Below are positions 43,833 through 52,671 of a stretch of 64,000 nt of DNA, piece after piece; within the stretch, counting starts at the first letter, position 1, and every line of letters starts with the position of its first letter. Source of the stretch: an uncultured Desulfovibrio sp. (GTDB lineage Bacteria > Desulfobacterota > Desulfovibrionia > Desulfovibrionales > Desulfovibrionaceae); NCBI GenBank assembly GCA_910587035.1, contig CAJUMQ010000003.1:99508-163507 (forward strand). The letters are read 5' to 3'. The translations under genes and the position numbers were made by a program. The notes under the pieces were generated by a model. That model saw only the letters and a list, made by a program, of their open reading frames with translations, was not told the origin of the DNA and ran no database searches.

Positions 43833-44507
43833 ATGGCCGCGAAAATAGCAATTCTCGCCTCTGGCGCTGGCACAAATGCCCAGGCCATAATTGACAAGGC
43901 GCAGGCCGGCGCTCTGGAGGCCGAGATCGCCCTTGTCTTGAGCAACCGCCCAGGCGCCCCTGTTCTGGCACGCGCGGCCAGGGCCGGCATTCCCCATGTT
44001 GTCCTCGATCACACAACCTTTACCGACAGGCTCTCATATGATCAGGAGCTTGCCGCCATCATAAAGGACAATAATTGCGGCATTGTAGCCCTTGCTGGCT
44101 ATATGCGGCTGCTAAGCGGCGTATTTCTCAAAAGCTTCAAGGGGGATGTGCTCAATATCCATCCGGCTCTGCTCCCCAGTTTCCCCGGAACGCATGGCGC
44201 TCGCGATGCCATGGGCTATGGCGTGAAAATAACTGGCTGCAGTGTGCATTTTGTGGAGGAGCAGATGGACAGCGGCCCCATTGTCATCCAGGCGGCTGTT
44301 CCGGTTATGGATTTTGAAAGCCTGGATGCACTCAAAAACCGCATTCATCGCTATGAATACCGCATCTATCCCCAGGCTCTGCAGTGGCTCGCAACTGGGC
44401 GCCTGCGCAAAACGGGGCGCCGTGTGGAACTGCAGCCAGGCAAATGCGAAGCTGCCAGGCCGGCCACGGATGCCCTGGTTTGGCCGCCATTGGAGCAGGG
44501 TTTCTGA
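43833..44507 (+). CDS. purN: Phosphoribosylglycinamide formyltransferase
   Basis: 224 residues from ATG 43833 with GGAGG upstream, one base after the preceding stop. Motifs: IAILASGAGTNAQAII, the formyl-THF site with NIHPALLPSFPGTHGARDA (catalytic Asn/His), and the later Asp in EEQMDSGPIV. It adds formyl to GAR in purine synthesis. Third gene of the pepA-cobA/hemD-purN operon. Confidence 0.95.
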   Translation: MAAKIAILASGAGTNAQAIIDKAQAGALEAEIALVLSNRPGAPVLARAARAGIPHVVLDHTTFTDRLSYDQELAAIIKDNNCGIVALAGYMRLLSGVFLKSFKGDVLNIHPALLPSFPGTHGARDAMGYGVKITGCSVHFVEEQMDSGPIVIQAAVPVMDFESLDALKNRIHRYEYRIYPQALQWLATGRLRKTGRRVELQPGKCEAARPATDALVWPPLEQGF

Positions 44508-44534
44508 AAGCCATTCCGGCAAGATTGGGCAAAC

Positions 44535-44568
44535 AAAAAAAGGCGCTTTTTTAAGAGCGCCTTTTTTA
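44535..44568. terminator. Bidirectional intrinsic terminator
   Basis: A7-GGCGCT ... AGCGCC-T6 (stem 44542-44547 / 44556-44561, extended by A/T pairs) between the convergent purN (+) and rpsA (-) genes. Confidence 0.9.
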
Positions 44569-44624
44569 TCATCAAAGCATTTTAATTGAAAATCCTACAA
44601 ATTTTCAACCTTTCGCAAAAGCTG

Positions 44625-46328
44625 CTATTCCGCATTGCCTTCCTGGGCGGCTTTAAGCAAATCTCCCAAATTCTGTCCGGATTCCTGCGGACCGGCATGG
44701 AATTCCTTGGGTTTGCGCTGTTCTTCATCTCTGAACTGCTTGATGGAGAGCCCAAGTCGCCTTTCCTCAGCGCTTACATGGATGACCTTGGCCGTGATTT
44801 CCTGCCCTTCCTGGAAGCCTTCGGCAGGGGCCTTGCCCTTCTTGCCCGCAAGTTCAGAAACATGCACCAGGCCTTCAATGCCTTCTTCAACTTCCACGAA
44901 CAGGCCAAAATCGGTGATGTTTGTAATGACCCCCTTGATGGTGCAGCCCACAGGGTAAGTGGATGGCACATGCGCCCAGGGGTCATCGGAAAGCTGTTTT
45001 ATGCCAAGGGTAAACTTCTCATTTTCCTGATCAACAGTCAGCACCTTGGCCTGCACCACATCGCCAACCTTGTAGATTTCATTGGGATGGCGCACCTTTT
45101 TGGTCCAGGAGATGTCGGAGACATGAATCAGGCCGTCTATGCCGTCCTCAATGCCGATGAACATGCCAAATTCGGTGATATTCTTGATTACGCCCTCAAG
45201 AATTGTGCCTTCCGGATAGCGTTCGGCCACTAGCTCCCAGGGATTGGGCCGAACCTGCTTCATGCCAAGGCTGATGCGCTTTTTCTCTCCGTCCACGCCC
45301 AGTATGACAACTTCCACCTCATCGCCGCTGTGCACCATCTGTGAAGGATGGCGCAGCTTGCGCGTCCAGGACATTTCGGAGATGTGCACCAGCCCCTCAA
45401 CGCCAGTTTCCAATTCCACAAAGGCGCCATAATCAACAAGATTTGTGACCTTGCCCTTGAATTTTGCTCCCTGGGGAAAACGCTCCGTGATATCCTGCCA
45501 GGGGTCGGGCACAAGCTGCTTGAGGCCAAGTGAGACCTTGTTGTTTTCACGATCGAAGGAGAGCACCTTCAAGGTGAGATCCTGCCCCATGGTAATCATT
45601 TCCCTGGGATGGCGGATGCGTTTCCAGCTCATGTCGGTAATGTGCAGCAGTCCATCCAGCCCGCCAAGATCGACAAACACGCCATATTCCGTGATATTCT
45701 TGGCCTTGCCATGGACAATCTGGCCCTCTTCAAGGGTGCGCAGCAGATCCTGGCGTTTGGCATCGCGCTCCTCTTCCAGCAGCACGCGGCGCGAAACGAT
45801 GACATTGCTGCGGCGACGGTTGATTTTCAGCACCCTGAATTCAAATTCCTGGTTCACAAGGGCGTCCATGTCCGGCACCGGGCGCAAATCCACATGGGAG
45901 CCAGGCAGAAAAGCTTCAACCCCACCGATATCCACTGTATAGCCGCCCTTAATGCGGCGCACGATATGCCCCTTTATGACCTTGTTGCTGTCCTGCACAT
46001 TCTCCAGCTGGTCAAAGACCTGCATGCGCTTGGCTTTTTCAAAGGAAAGGGAAATCGTGCCGTCATTCTCGTTCTTGTGCACAACATACACATCAACAAC
46101 ATCATCAACCTTGACTGTAATGTTGCCTGCCGCGTCACGGAACTCGGAAGTGGGGATCTGGCCTTCGGACTTGAAGTTGACATCAACAAGCACATTGTCG
46201 TCATTAATGCGGACAATCTTGCCCTTGGTGATGGAGCCTTCTTCAAGATCGCCAAAATCGGGGTTAAGGTAATTTTCAAGGGCGCTTTCAAAATTAAGTT
46301 CTTCATGCCCTGTTTCATTTTCTGCCAT
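44625..46328 (-). CDS. rpsA: 30S ribosomal protein S1
   Basis: 567 residues with six S1 RNA-binding domains in tandem; repeats 3-6 show the recurring pattern GxVxNxxxYGxFVxLxxGxxGLxHxSxxSW, e.g. ITEYGVFVDLGGLDGLLHI and LVDYGAFVELETGVEGLVHI. S1 delivers mRNA to the 30S subunit. The N-terminal acidic ~25 residues resemble the ribosome-anchoring part. It is transcribed alone from the promoter at 46371-46399. Confidence 0.97.
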   Translation of the reverse strand: MAENETGHEELNFESALENYLNPDFGDLEEGSITKGKIVRINDDNVLVDVNFKSEGQIPTSEFRDAAGNITVKVDDVVDVYVVHKNENDGTISLSFEKAKRMQVFDQLENVQDSNKVIKGHIVRRIKGGYTVDIGGVEAFLPGSHVDLRPVPDMDALVNQEFEFRVLKINRRRSNVIVSRRVLLEEERDAKRQDLLRTLEEGQIVHGKAKNITEYGVFVDLGGLDGLLHITDMSWKRIRHPREMITMGQDLTLKVLSFDRENNKVSLGLKQLVPDPWQDITERFPQGAKFKGKVTNLVDYGAFVELETGVEGLVHISEMSWTRKLRHPSQMVHSGDEVEVVILGVDGEKKRISLGMKQVRPNPWELVAERYPEGTILEGVIKNITEFGMFIGIEDGIDGLIHVSDISWTKKVRHPNEIYKVGDVVQAKVLTVDQENEKFTLGIKQLSDDPWAHVPSTYPVGCTIKGVITNITDFGLFVEVEEGIEGLVHVSELAGKKGKAPAEGFQEGQEITAKVIHVSAEERRLGLSIKQFRDEEQRKPKEFHAGPQESGQNLGDLLKAAQEGNAE

Positions 46329-46370
46329 ACTGCCATGCCTCCAGATAATTTCCCTGATATGGGATTGAGC

Positions 46371-46399
46371 AATATATAGAATTTGACTATTTCATGCAA
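46371..46399 (-). promoter_or_regulatory. Promoter of rpsA
   Basis: Minus-strand TTGCAT (46399-46394), 17-base spacer, TATATT (46376-46371), about 43 bases before the start codon. Confidence 0.6.
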
Positions 46400-46428
46400 G
46401 ATATTTTTTTAAAATTTTCCATTACACC

Positions 46429-46456
46429 TTGCGCCACCTGACGCGCATGCTATACT
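46429..46456 (+). promoter_or_regulatory. Promoter of the riboswitch-cbiK unit
   Basis: TTGCGC (46429-46434), 16-base spacer, TATACT (46451-46456), placing transcription start just before the riboswitch. Confidence 0.5.
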
Positions 46457-46461
46457 CCGGC

Positions 46462-46560
46462 CCAATATGTGGCATGCCGCGGGGAAATTCCGTGCAAACC
46501 GGAAACAGTCGCGCTACGGTGAGAGGCTCGCAGCCTCGAGTCCGACTCCCCTCACCCAAA
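46462..46560 (+). promoter_or_regulatory. Cobalamin riboswitch
   Basis: The core is recognisable: GGGGAAATTCCGTGCAAACC near 46480-46500, then CGCGCTACGGTGA at 46510-46522, matching the cobalamin element's GGGAA..GGTGnAA..CC and CnCGCnACnGTnA blocks, and GAGTCCGACTCCCC (46538-46552) corresponding to the B12 box. It lies directly upstream of cbiK, whose ribosome site begins about 20 bases after it, consistent with translational or attenuation control by cobalamin. Confidence 0.85.
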
Positions 46561-46588
46561 CCTTTCAACGCATGATTGAGGAGGTTCC

Positions 46589-47500
46589 ATGTTCCATTGT
46601 CCTGCCCGGCTTCACGGGCCCAAACAGATTTTTCTCCTTGTTTTTCTGCTTGCCTGTGCCTTTCCGGGCACTGCCTTCACCTCTGGCGACAAAACTGGCA
46701 TACTGCTGGTGGCCTTTGGCACAAGCGTGCCGGAAGCAGCCACTACTCTGGATCATATCAGGGCAGCCTATGAAAAGGCTTTCCCCGGCTGCCCTGTGGT
46801 CATGGCCTACACCTCGCGCATAATCCGCAACAAACTGGACAGGGGCGGCATCCATGTGCCATCCATCAGCGAAGGGCTGGACCAGCTCGCAAAAAATGGC
46901 GCGCTTGTTGTGCGGGTGCAGTCCCTTCACATAATGGCTGGCGAGGAGTTCGCGGCGCTGGCCCGCAGCCTGCTTCTCAATATCAAAGGGCATCCGGGGC
47001 GGTTCCGCGCTGTCTATCTCGGGCGTCCGCTTCTTGAATCCCGGGCTGATGCCAGGGCTGTGGCCAGGGCCGTGCTTGGCTTCCACCGCAAAAAAGGGGC
47101 CGCGCCGGAGGCACTGATTCTCATGGGGCATGGCCAGGAGCAAGGCAGGGCCGATCTGATCTTTGAGGGGGCGCGCGCAACCTTTCGCGAGAATGATCCC
47201 CTTGTTTTCATGGCAACTGTGGAAGGCGCCCGCACATTTGATGACATGCTCAAAGATCTTGGCCAAAGCCATGTCAAAAAGGTTGTTCTCGCGCCTTTCA
47301 TGCTCGTGGCCGGCGATCATGCCCGCAATGATCTGGGCGGCGCGGAGGATGATTCATGGGCATCCCGCCTCAAGGCGGCTGGCTATGACGTTGAAATCAG
47401 GCTCAATGGCCTTGGAGATGTGCCTGGCATTGATGACATCTTCATAAAACATACAAAAGACAGCACAGATGATCTGATGCTGGAGCCCAAAAAGCCCTGA
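46589..47500 (+). CDS. cbiK: Exported cobaltochelatase CbiK (CbiK-P type)
   Basis: 303 residues; GAGGAGG lies six bases before ATG 46589. A signal peptide is visible (basic start, then IFLLVFLLACAFPGTAF), which identifies the periplasmic CbiK form known from Desulfovibrio. The chelatase body has GILLVAFGTSVPEA, VVRVQSLHIMAGEEF and LILMGHGQEQG with the metal-binding histidines. Cytoplasmic CbiK inserts cobalt into sirohydrochlorin; the exported form may instead handle heme or metal transport. Control by the upstream cobalamin riboswitch fits the family. Confidence 0.92.
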   Translation: MFHCPARLHGPKQIFLLVFLLACAFPGTAFTSGDKTGILLVAFGTSVPEAATTLDHIRAAYEKAFPGCPVVMAYTSRIIRNKLDRGGIHVPSISEGLDQLAKNGALVVRVQSLHIMAGEEFAALARSLLLNIKGHPGRFRAVYLGRPLLESRADARAVARAVLGFHRKKGAAPEALILMGHGQEQGRADLIFEGARATFRENDPLVFMATVEGARTFDDMLKDLGQSHVKKVVLAPFMLVAGDHARNDLGGAEDDSWASRLKAAGYDVEIRLNGLGDVPGIDDIFIKHTKDSTDDLMLEPKKP

Positions 47501-47945
47501 GGAATCATGCTGGGCGGTGTGGAAAAATTTGCACCGCCCATTTTCCAGGTGATTTTTTAAAAATATTTTTTTATTTCCGCTGGCGACATGCCTTTCAGCA
47601 TCCCGGCATTTGTCTTTACAGATAAATTGACAAATTAATTGCCTTTATACCCGCATTGCGATATGCTGAACACCGTTACATGCCGTCCAGGCCGGGATTC
47701 TGTGCCATTTTTTGCTTAAATTGCCGTTATTTCGTGTTTTGAGCAGCCAGCACAGGTTTCGTACATGTCTGAACACAGGAGCACAGGCTGGCAAATATTT
47801 TGTACTCTGCCCCGCCACTCTTGACTTTACCTCATTTTTGGCGGAATTTTTGCCTGCCCCGCCTATTCTCGCGGGACAATCCAGACAAATACCATCGTAA
47901 TAATAACGCCAATCCATGCAGGCGCCAGGAGAGAGGCTTAAAATA
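47501..47945. other. Intergenic region cbiK-mreB with terminator at 47512-47543
   Basis: GGGCGGTG / CACCGCCC (47512-47519, 47532-47539) followed by ATTTT ends cbiK. The remaining ~400 bases are AT-richer and carry TTGACA at 47627-47632 without a well-spaced -10, plus runs of T near 47551-47575; no gene or RNA is recognisable. It must contain the mreB promoter. Confidence 0.6.
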
Positions 47946-48986
47946 ATGTCCAAGGTTATGGATGCCGTTTTAGGAATGTTTTCCAATGACCTGGCCATAG
48001 ATTTGGGCACAGCCAATACATGTGTCTATGTCAAGGGCCAGGGCATAGTGCTGCGTGAACCTTCGGTTGTGGCTGTAAAGAAGGACACGCGCGGCAACAA
48101 TACTGTTCTGGCCGTGGGCCAGGATGCAAAACGAATGCTGGGGCGCACGCCTAGCAATATATGGGCCATCCGGCCAATGAAAGACGGCGTGATCGCCGAT
48201 TTTGAAGTCACGGAGGCCATGCTCCGCCATTTTATTGCAAAGGTGCACAACTCAAGACGCATGGTGCGTCCGCGCATAATGATCTGTGTGCCCACAGGAA
48301 TAACCCAGGTTGAAAAACGCGCTGTCAAGGAATCCGCCCAAAGCGCCGGCGCAAGGGAAGTCTACCTTATTGAGGAGCCCATGGCGGCAGCCATTGGCGC
48401 GGATCTGCCAATTCAGGAACCCACCTCCAACATGGTTGTGGACATTGGCGGCGGCACAACGGAGGTGGCTGTAATCTCCCTCTCCGGCATTGTCTATTCC
48501 CGCTCTGTCCGGGTTGGTGGCGACAAGATGGATGAAGCCATCATGACGCATGTCAAACGCAAGTATAACATGCTCATTGGCGAATCCTCCGCCGAGGAGA
48601 TAAAAATCAGGATCGCATCAGCTTTTCCTCTGGATCCTGAACAGCAGATTGAAGTCAAGGGGCGCGATCTTGTTACCGGCATTCCCCATGACATAATCAT
48701 CACCTCAAGCGAGGTGCGCAAGGCCATATCCGAGCAGGTGGACAGCATAGTGCAGGCTGTGCGCATAGCCCTGGAACAGACACCGCCCGAACTTGCCGCG
48801 GACATTGTTGACCGCGGCATAGTCCTCACCGGCGGTGGAGCCCTGCTCAAGGGGCTGGACCAGCTCCTGCGCGAGGAGACATCACTGCCCATCACTGTTG
48901 TGGAGGATCCCCTCTCCACTGTGGTGCTTGGCACCGGCAAGGCTCTGGACAATCTGCACATTCTCAAGGAAGTCTGTATAGATTGA
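47946..48986 (+). CDS. mreB: Rod shape-determining protein MreB
   Basis: 346 residues from ATG 47946 (GAGAGG upstream). Bacterial actin: phosphate-1 LAIDLGTANTCVYVKGQG, phosphate-2 MVVDIGGGTTEVAVISL, adenosine motif GIVLTGGGALLKGLD. It forms membrane-bound filaments that direct lateral cell-wall synthesis. First gene of the elongation cluster; cells are therefore expected to be rods or curved rods. Confidence 0.97.
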   Translation: MSKVMDAVLGMFSNDLAIDLGTANTCVYVKGQGIVLREPSVVAVKKDTRGNNTVLAVGQDAKRMLGRTPSNIWAIRPMKDGVIADFEVTEAMLRHFIAKVHNSRRMVRPRIMICVPTGITQVEKRAVKESAQSAGAREVYLIEEPMAAAIGADLPIQEPTSNMVVDIGGGTTEVAVISLSGIVYSRSVRVGGDKMDEAIMTHVKRKYNMLIGESSAEEIKIRIASAFPLDPEQQIEVKGRDLVTGIPHDIIITSSEVRKAISEQVDSIVQAVRIALEQTPPELAADIVDRGIVLTGGGALLKGLDQLLREETSLPITVVEDPLSTVVLGTGKALDNLHILKEVCID

Positions 48987-49035
48987 TTCGCGTGGCCAGC
49001 CGCCTCCTGTTTTACTGTCCGGACGGTGGCAGATC

Positions 49036-50157
49036 ATGACATTGCGACGCCTGCTGCTGATTGGCGGTGTGCTGCTAATTCTCTTTCTGGCCATGTATTC
49101 ATGGAACCGGCGCACGCGCGTGCTGGATGAGCTGGCCGCCAATGTAGGTCTCGAGATTTCCGGCGCCGTACTCTCGCCGCTACGTTCCGTGCAGACCATG
49201 GCAGGCGATTTCTGGAAGCGCTACTTTGATCTTGTGGATGTGCGCGAGGAAAACCTGCGGCTCAAGAAAAGGCTGGATGAGCTGGAGGCCATGCTCATTG
49301 CCACCGGGGAGGAGATTGCGGAGCTGCACCGCCTGCGGGCGCTGGTGCAGTTTCCAGTGGACGTGCGATGGCGCCCCCTGGCTGCCAGGGTGCTGGCCGG
49401 GAAAATGGGGCCAAATGCAGTGCTGGACAGCATTATCCTGTCCCGCGGCTACATGACAGGAGCCAGGCCTGGAGTGCCCCTGGTGACCAATGTCGGCCTG
49501 GTGGGGCGCATACTCCGCTCCAGTCCACATGCATCCACCGCCCTGCTGATCACCGATCCAGGCAGCCGCATAGCTGTTTTTGGCCAGAAAAGCCGCGCCG
49601 CTGGCATCCTCAAGGGGCAGGGCATGGGCAAGCCCTTGGAGGTGGATTTTGTGCAACGCGATGCGGGCATCCAGGATGGCGAAATTCTGGTCACATCCGG
49701 CCTCGATGACAAATTTCCCAAAGGTTTGCCCGTGGCCAGAATAAGCAGCGTTGCACCATCGGACTATACACAATTCATGGCTGTGCTGGCCACCCCTCTG
49801 GTTGATTTGCAACATCTCGAAGAAGTCCTTCTGCTGGAAAAAAGCGGCGTGGACCTGCCGCCGGAGGAGCCTGACGGTCCCATGGGAGAGCTGGTTGGGC
49901 CGCCACTTCCTACCCACATGGCCAAGGCCAGGGAGGAAGCAGCCAAAAATGCAGCCGCCCCTGAAGCTCCCCGGACCGCGCCAGTGGAATCGAGGCAGAC
50001 GCAGGACCAGCCCGTACAGCCGGACCAGAACGTGACGCCGCCAGCCCCGGCACCGCAGCAAAATGTCCGGCCGGCCCGTCCACGCCCCAGCCCCGATGCC
50101 GGCAATGCGCTCAGAAACAGCGAGGGAGCGCCGCGCTACAGGATAATCACACCATGA
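49036..50157 (+). CDS. mreC: Rod shape-determining protein MreC
   Basis: 373 residues. One N-terminal membrane segment (LLLIGGVLLILFLAMY), then a coiled coil (~65-95, RLKKRLDELEAMLIATGEEI) and the periplasmic beta-barrel domain with LSRGYMTGARPGVPLVTNVGLVGRI and the later DGEILVTSGLDDKFPKGLPV. The last ~90 residues are a Pro/Gln-rich, probably disordered tail, longer than in E. coli. Links MreB to PBP2 and RodA. Confidence 0.93.
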   Translation: MTLRRLLLIGGVLLILFLAMYSWNRRTRVLDELAANVGLEISGAVLSPLRSVQTMAGDFWKRYFDLVDVREENLRLKKRLDELEAMLIATGEEIAELHRLRALVQFPVDVRWRPLAARVLAGKMGPNAVLDSIILSRGYMTGARPGVPLVTNVGLVGRILRSSPHASTALLITDPGSRIAVFGQKSRAAGILKGQGMGKPLEVDFVQRDAGIQDGEILVTSGLDDKFPKGLPVARISSVAPSDYTQFMAVLATPLVDLQHLEEVLLLEKSGVDLPPEEPDGPMGELVGPPLPTHMAKAREEAAKNAAAPEAPRTAPVESRQTQDQPVQPDQNVTPPAPAPQQNVRPARPRPSPDAGNALRNSEGAPRYRIITP

Positions 50158-50176
50158 CAGGCATTGCGGAGCAGGA

Positions 50177-50650
50177 ATGAACAAATGGGGCAATGTGGCC
50201 TGGTGGCTGTGCTTCATGGCTCTGGCAATATGTGTGCAAGCCGCCGCGCCCGGTCTGGACGTGCTTGTGGTGGGGCTTGTCATACTTCTGGCAGAAAACG
50301 ATTATCGCAGCATGCTCTGGCTTCTGCCCCTCTTCATTCTTTTGCAGGAGGGCATTGGCACAAGACCCTTTGGCTCCATTCTAGTCTGGTATGCGGCGAC
50401 CATTGCTGTTTACAAGCTCGCCCGCTGGCTGTTCGATGCGGACAACTTTCTCTTTATCTTTTTACTCTGCGCCTGCCTTGGCTGCTCCAGCTTCTGCATT
50501 TCCTGGCTGATGGCCCCCCTCCAAAATCTGACTTTCAATGTGGAGGACACACTTGACAAAAGCCTGATACAGGCGATTTTTATGCCATTTGCCTGGCATT
50601 TGTTAAGTCTGACGCGCAAATATTTCAAAAACACAGAGGAATCGGACTGA
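50177..50650 (+). CDS. mreD: Rod shape-determining protein MreD-like membrane protein
   Basis: 157 residues; GGAGCAGGA precedes the ATG. About five membrane segments, hardly any soluble part. Sequence is too divergent for firm identification, but its length, topology and position between mreC and the PBP2 gene are those of MreD. Inner-membrane partner of MreC. Confidence 0.75.
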   Translation: MNKWGNVAWWLCFMALAICVQAAAPGLDVLVVGLVILLAENDYRSMLWLLPLFILLQEGIGTRPFGSILVWYAATIAVYKLARWLFDADNFLFIFLLCACLGCSSFCISWLMAPLQNLTFNVEDTLDKSLIQAIFMPFAWHLLSLTRKYFKNTEESD

Positions 50651-50729
50651 TTTTTGCACGCACCAGGACTGCGGGCACAGCTTGCCGCTCTTTCGCCAGA
50701 TGCGCATTCATTTTACCCTTTCAGAAAAA

Positions 50730-52667
50730 ATGACCAACAACACGCAAAATACAGATCAGGAAGATCTCCAGCGCCGGCCTTTTCAGGAGAAACCCCGCCA
50801 TCCCCAAAAAATCCAGGTGGATAACGAAGGCTATCAGCCTCCACGCACAGGCATTTTTTTCCTGCAGGCGCTCATCTGTCTCTTCTTTTTTATTTTTGTG
50901 GTGCGTTTCTGGTATCTCCAGGTGCATCGCGGCCCCGAGTTCACCCGCCAGGCACAGGAAAACCGCCTGCGCACAGAGCGCATTTTTGCTCCACGCGGCC
51001 GAATTCTTGACGCTGCCGGTCGGGTTCTGGCAGACAATCGCACAGCCTTCGGCCTCTCTCTGGTCAGGGAGGACTGCCCTGATATCCCGGCCACCCTGGC
51101 GCAGATCAGCGCGTGGTTTGATGTGCCCATCGAGGATGTGCGCGACAAGTACCAGCAGGACAAGGCAAAAATCAAACCTTTTGAACCCCTGCTGATGATA
51201 ACGGATATCGACTTTGAGCGCGTGGCTCGTATTGAATCCGAGATCCATGCCTGGCCAGGACTGGAAATTGTCGTGCGCACAAAGCGCAGTTATCCGGAAA
51301 ACGAGCTCTTTTCCCATGTGCTTGGCTATGTTGGCGAAGCCAATGAACAGGAAATGTCAGCCGATCCAGCTCTGGCCATGGGCGATCTGGTTGGCAAGGC
51401 CGGCCTGGAGTTCATGCTCGAAAAAGATCTGCGGGGCAACAAGGGGCTCTATGATGTTGAAGTCGATGCCCATGCCCGCATATTGGGCAAAAGTCTGCGC
51501 GAGGAACCCCGGGGCGGCAATGAGGCCACTCTGGCCATAGACCGTGATCTGCAGCAGGCCGCCTGGAATGCCCTTAACGGCGAGGCCGGCTGCATTGTCG
51601 TCATGGAGGCCGACACGGGCAGGCTGCGCGCCCTGGTGACCGCTCCTGCCTATGACAACAATCTCTTTGCAGGGGGCATTTCCAAACGCGACTGGGAAGC
51701 CCTGCGCACGGACAAGCGCTTTCCCCTGCAAAACCGCGTCATCCAGTCCGCATATCCCCCCGGCTCAGTCTGGAAACTTCTCATGAGCGCCATGTTTTTG
51801 GAGCATGGCGTGAGTCCCCGTGATACAGTCTACTGTCCTGGCTACGCCCGCCTTGGCAAACAGATTTTCCGCTGCTGGAAAAAGGGCGGCCATGGCACCA
51901 TGAATATGGAAAGCTCCCTCATCAATTCCTGCGATGTCTACTACTACATCATGGCCGATCGCATGGGCATAGACAAGATAGAAAAATTTGCCAAAGAATG
52001 CGGGTTCGGCAACCTCACAGGCATTGAGCTGCCCCATGAAAGAACAGGTCTTGTGCCCTCCCGGGCCTGGAAGAAAAAACGTTTTAACCGCCCCTGGGTG
52101 CGCGGCGATACCTTCAACATCTCCATAGGCCAGGGTTCGACTCTTGTAACACCAGTGCAAATGGCATCCTACGTCTCAGCCCTGCTCAATGGCGGCAAAC
52201 TGCTGAAACCGCAACTCCTGGACAACATGCCCCCGGAGGTTCGCAAAAGCATTCCCTGCAAGGATACCACACTGCAATTTGTGGTCAATGCCATGCGCAA
52301 AACAGCATCCAATGGCACAGCCCGTGTTGTTGGCCGCAAAGATGCGGATATGGGCGGCAAAACAGGTACTGCCCAGGTTGTGAAACTTAAACTTGGCGCC
52401 AATGAAAGGCGACTCAAGACCTCGGAGATGGAGTATGCCCAGCGCGATCATGCCTGGATCGCCACATGGGGCAAAAAGGATGGCAAGACATATGTGGTCG
52501 TGGTGATGGTTGAGCATGGCGGCGGCGGCTCCCGTGTTGCCGGCCCAGTGGCCAAAAAGGTCTATGAACATCTCTTTGGCCCGGATAACGGCATTCCACC
52601 CAAAGTCAAGGTCGATGCCGCGCAGTTGCCAGCTGCCCAGCCCACGCAGCCAGTGGAACGGATCTGA
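50730..52667 (+). CDS. mrdA: Penicillin-binding protein 2
   Basis: 645 residues from ATG 50730; no clear ribosome site, and earlier ATG 50700 is in frame. Cytoplasmic N-terminus, one membrane segment (IFFLQALICLFFFIFVVRFWYL), pedestal with RGRILDAAGRVLADNR, and a class B transpeptidase with SxxK in YPPGSVWKLL, SxN in INSCDVYYY and KTGT in GGKTGTAQV. It cross-links peptidoglycan during elongation. The stop is four bases before the rodA start. Confidence 0.95.
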   Translation: MTNNTQNTDQEDLQRRPFQEKPRHPQKIQVDNEGYQPPRTGIFFLQALICLFFFIFVVRFWYLQVHRGPEFTRQAQENRLRTERIFAPRGRILDAAGRVLADNRTAFGLSLVREDCPDIPATLAQISAWFDVPIEDVRDKYQQDKAKIKPFEPLLMITDIDFERVARIESEIHAWPGLEIVVRTKRSYPENELFSHVLGYVGEANEQEMSADPALAMGDLVGKAGLEFMLEKDLRGNKGLYDVEVDAHARILGKSLREEPRGGNEATLAIDRDLQQAAWNALNGEAGCIVVMEADTGRLRALVTAPAYDNNLFAGGISKRDWEALRTDKRFPLQNRVIQSAYPPGSVWKLLMSAMFLEHGVSPRDTVYCPGYARLGKQIFRCWKKGGHGTMNMESSLINSCDVYYYIMADRMGIDKIEKFAKECGFGNLTGIELPHERTGLVPSRAWKKKRFNRPWVRGDTFNISIGQGSTLVTPVQMASYVSALLNGGKLLKPQLLDNMPPEVRKSIPCKDTTLQFVVNAMRKTASNGTARVVGRKDADMGGKTGTAQVVKLKLGANERRLKTSEMEYAQRDHAWIATWGKKDGKTYVVVVMVEHGGGGSRVAGPVAKKVYEHLFGPDNGIPPKVKVDAAQLPAAQPTQPVERI

Positions 52668-52671
52668 CAGA

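Noticed and set aside
47627..47650. TTGACA plus TTATAC as mreB promoter
   Set aside because: Spacing is only 12 bases, too short for a sigma-70 promoter.
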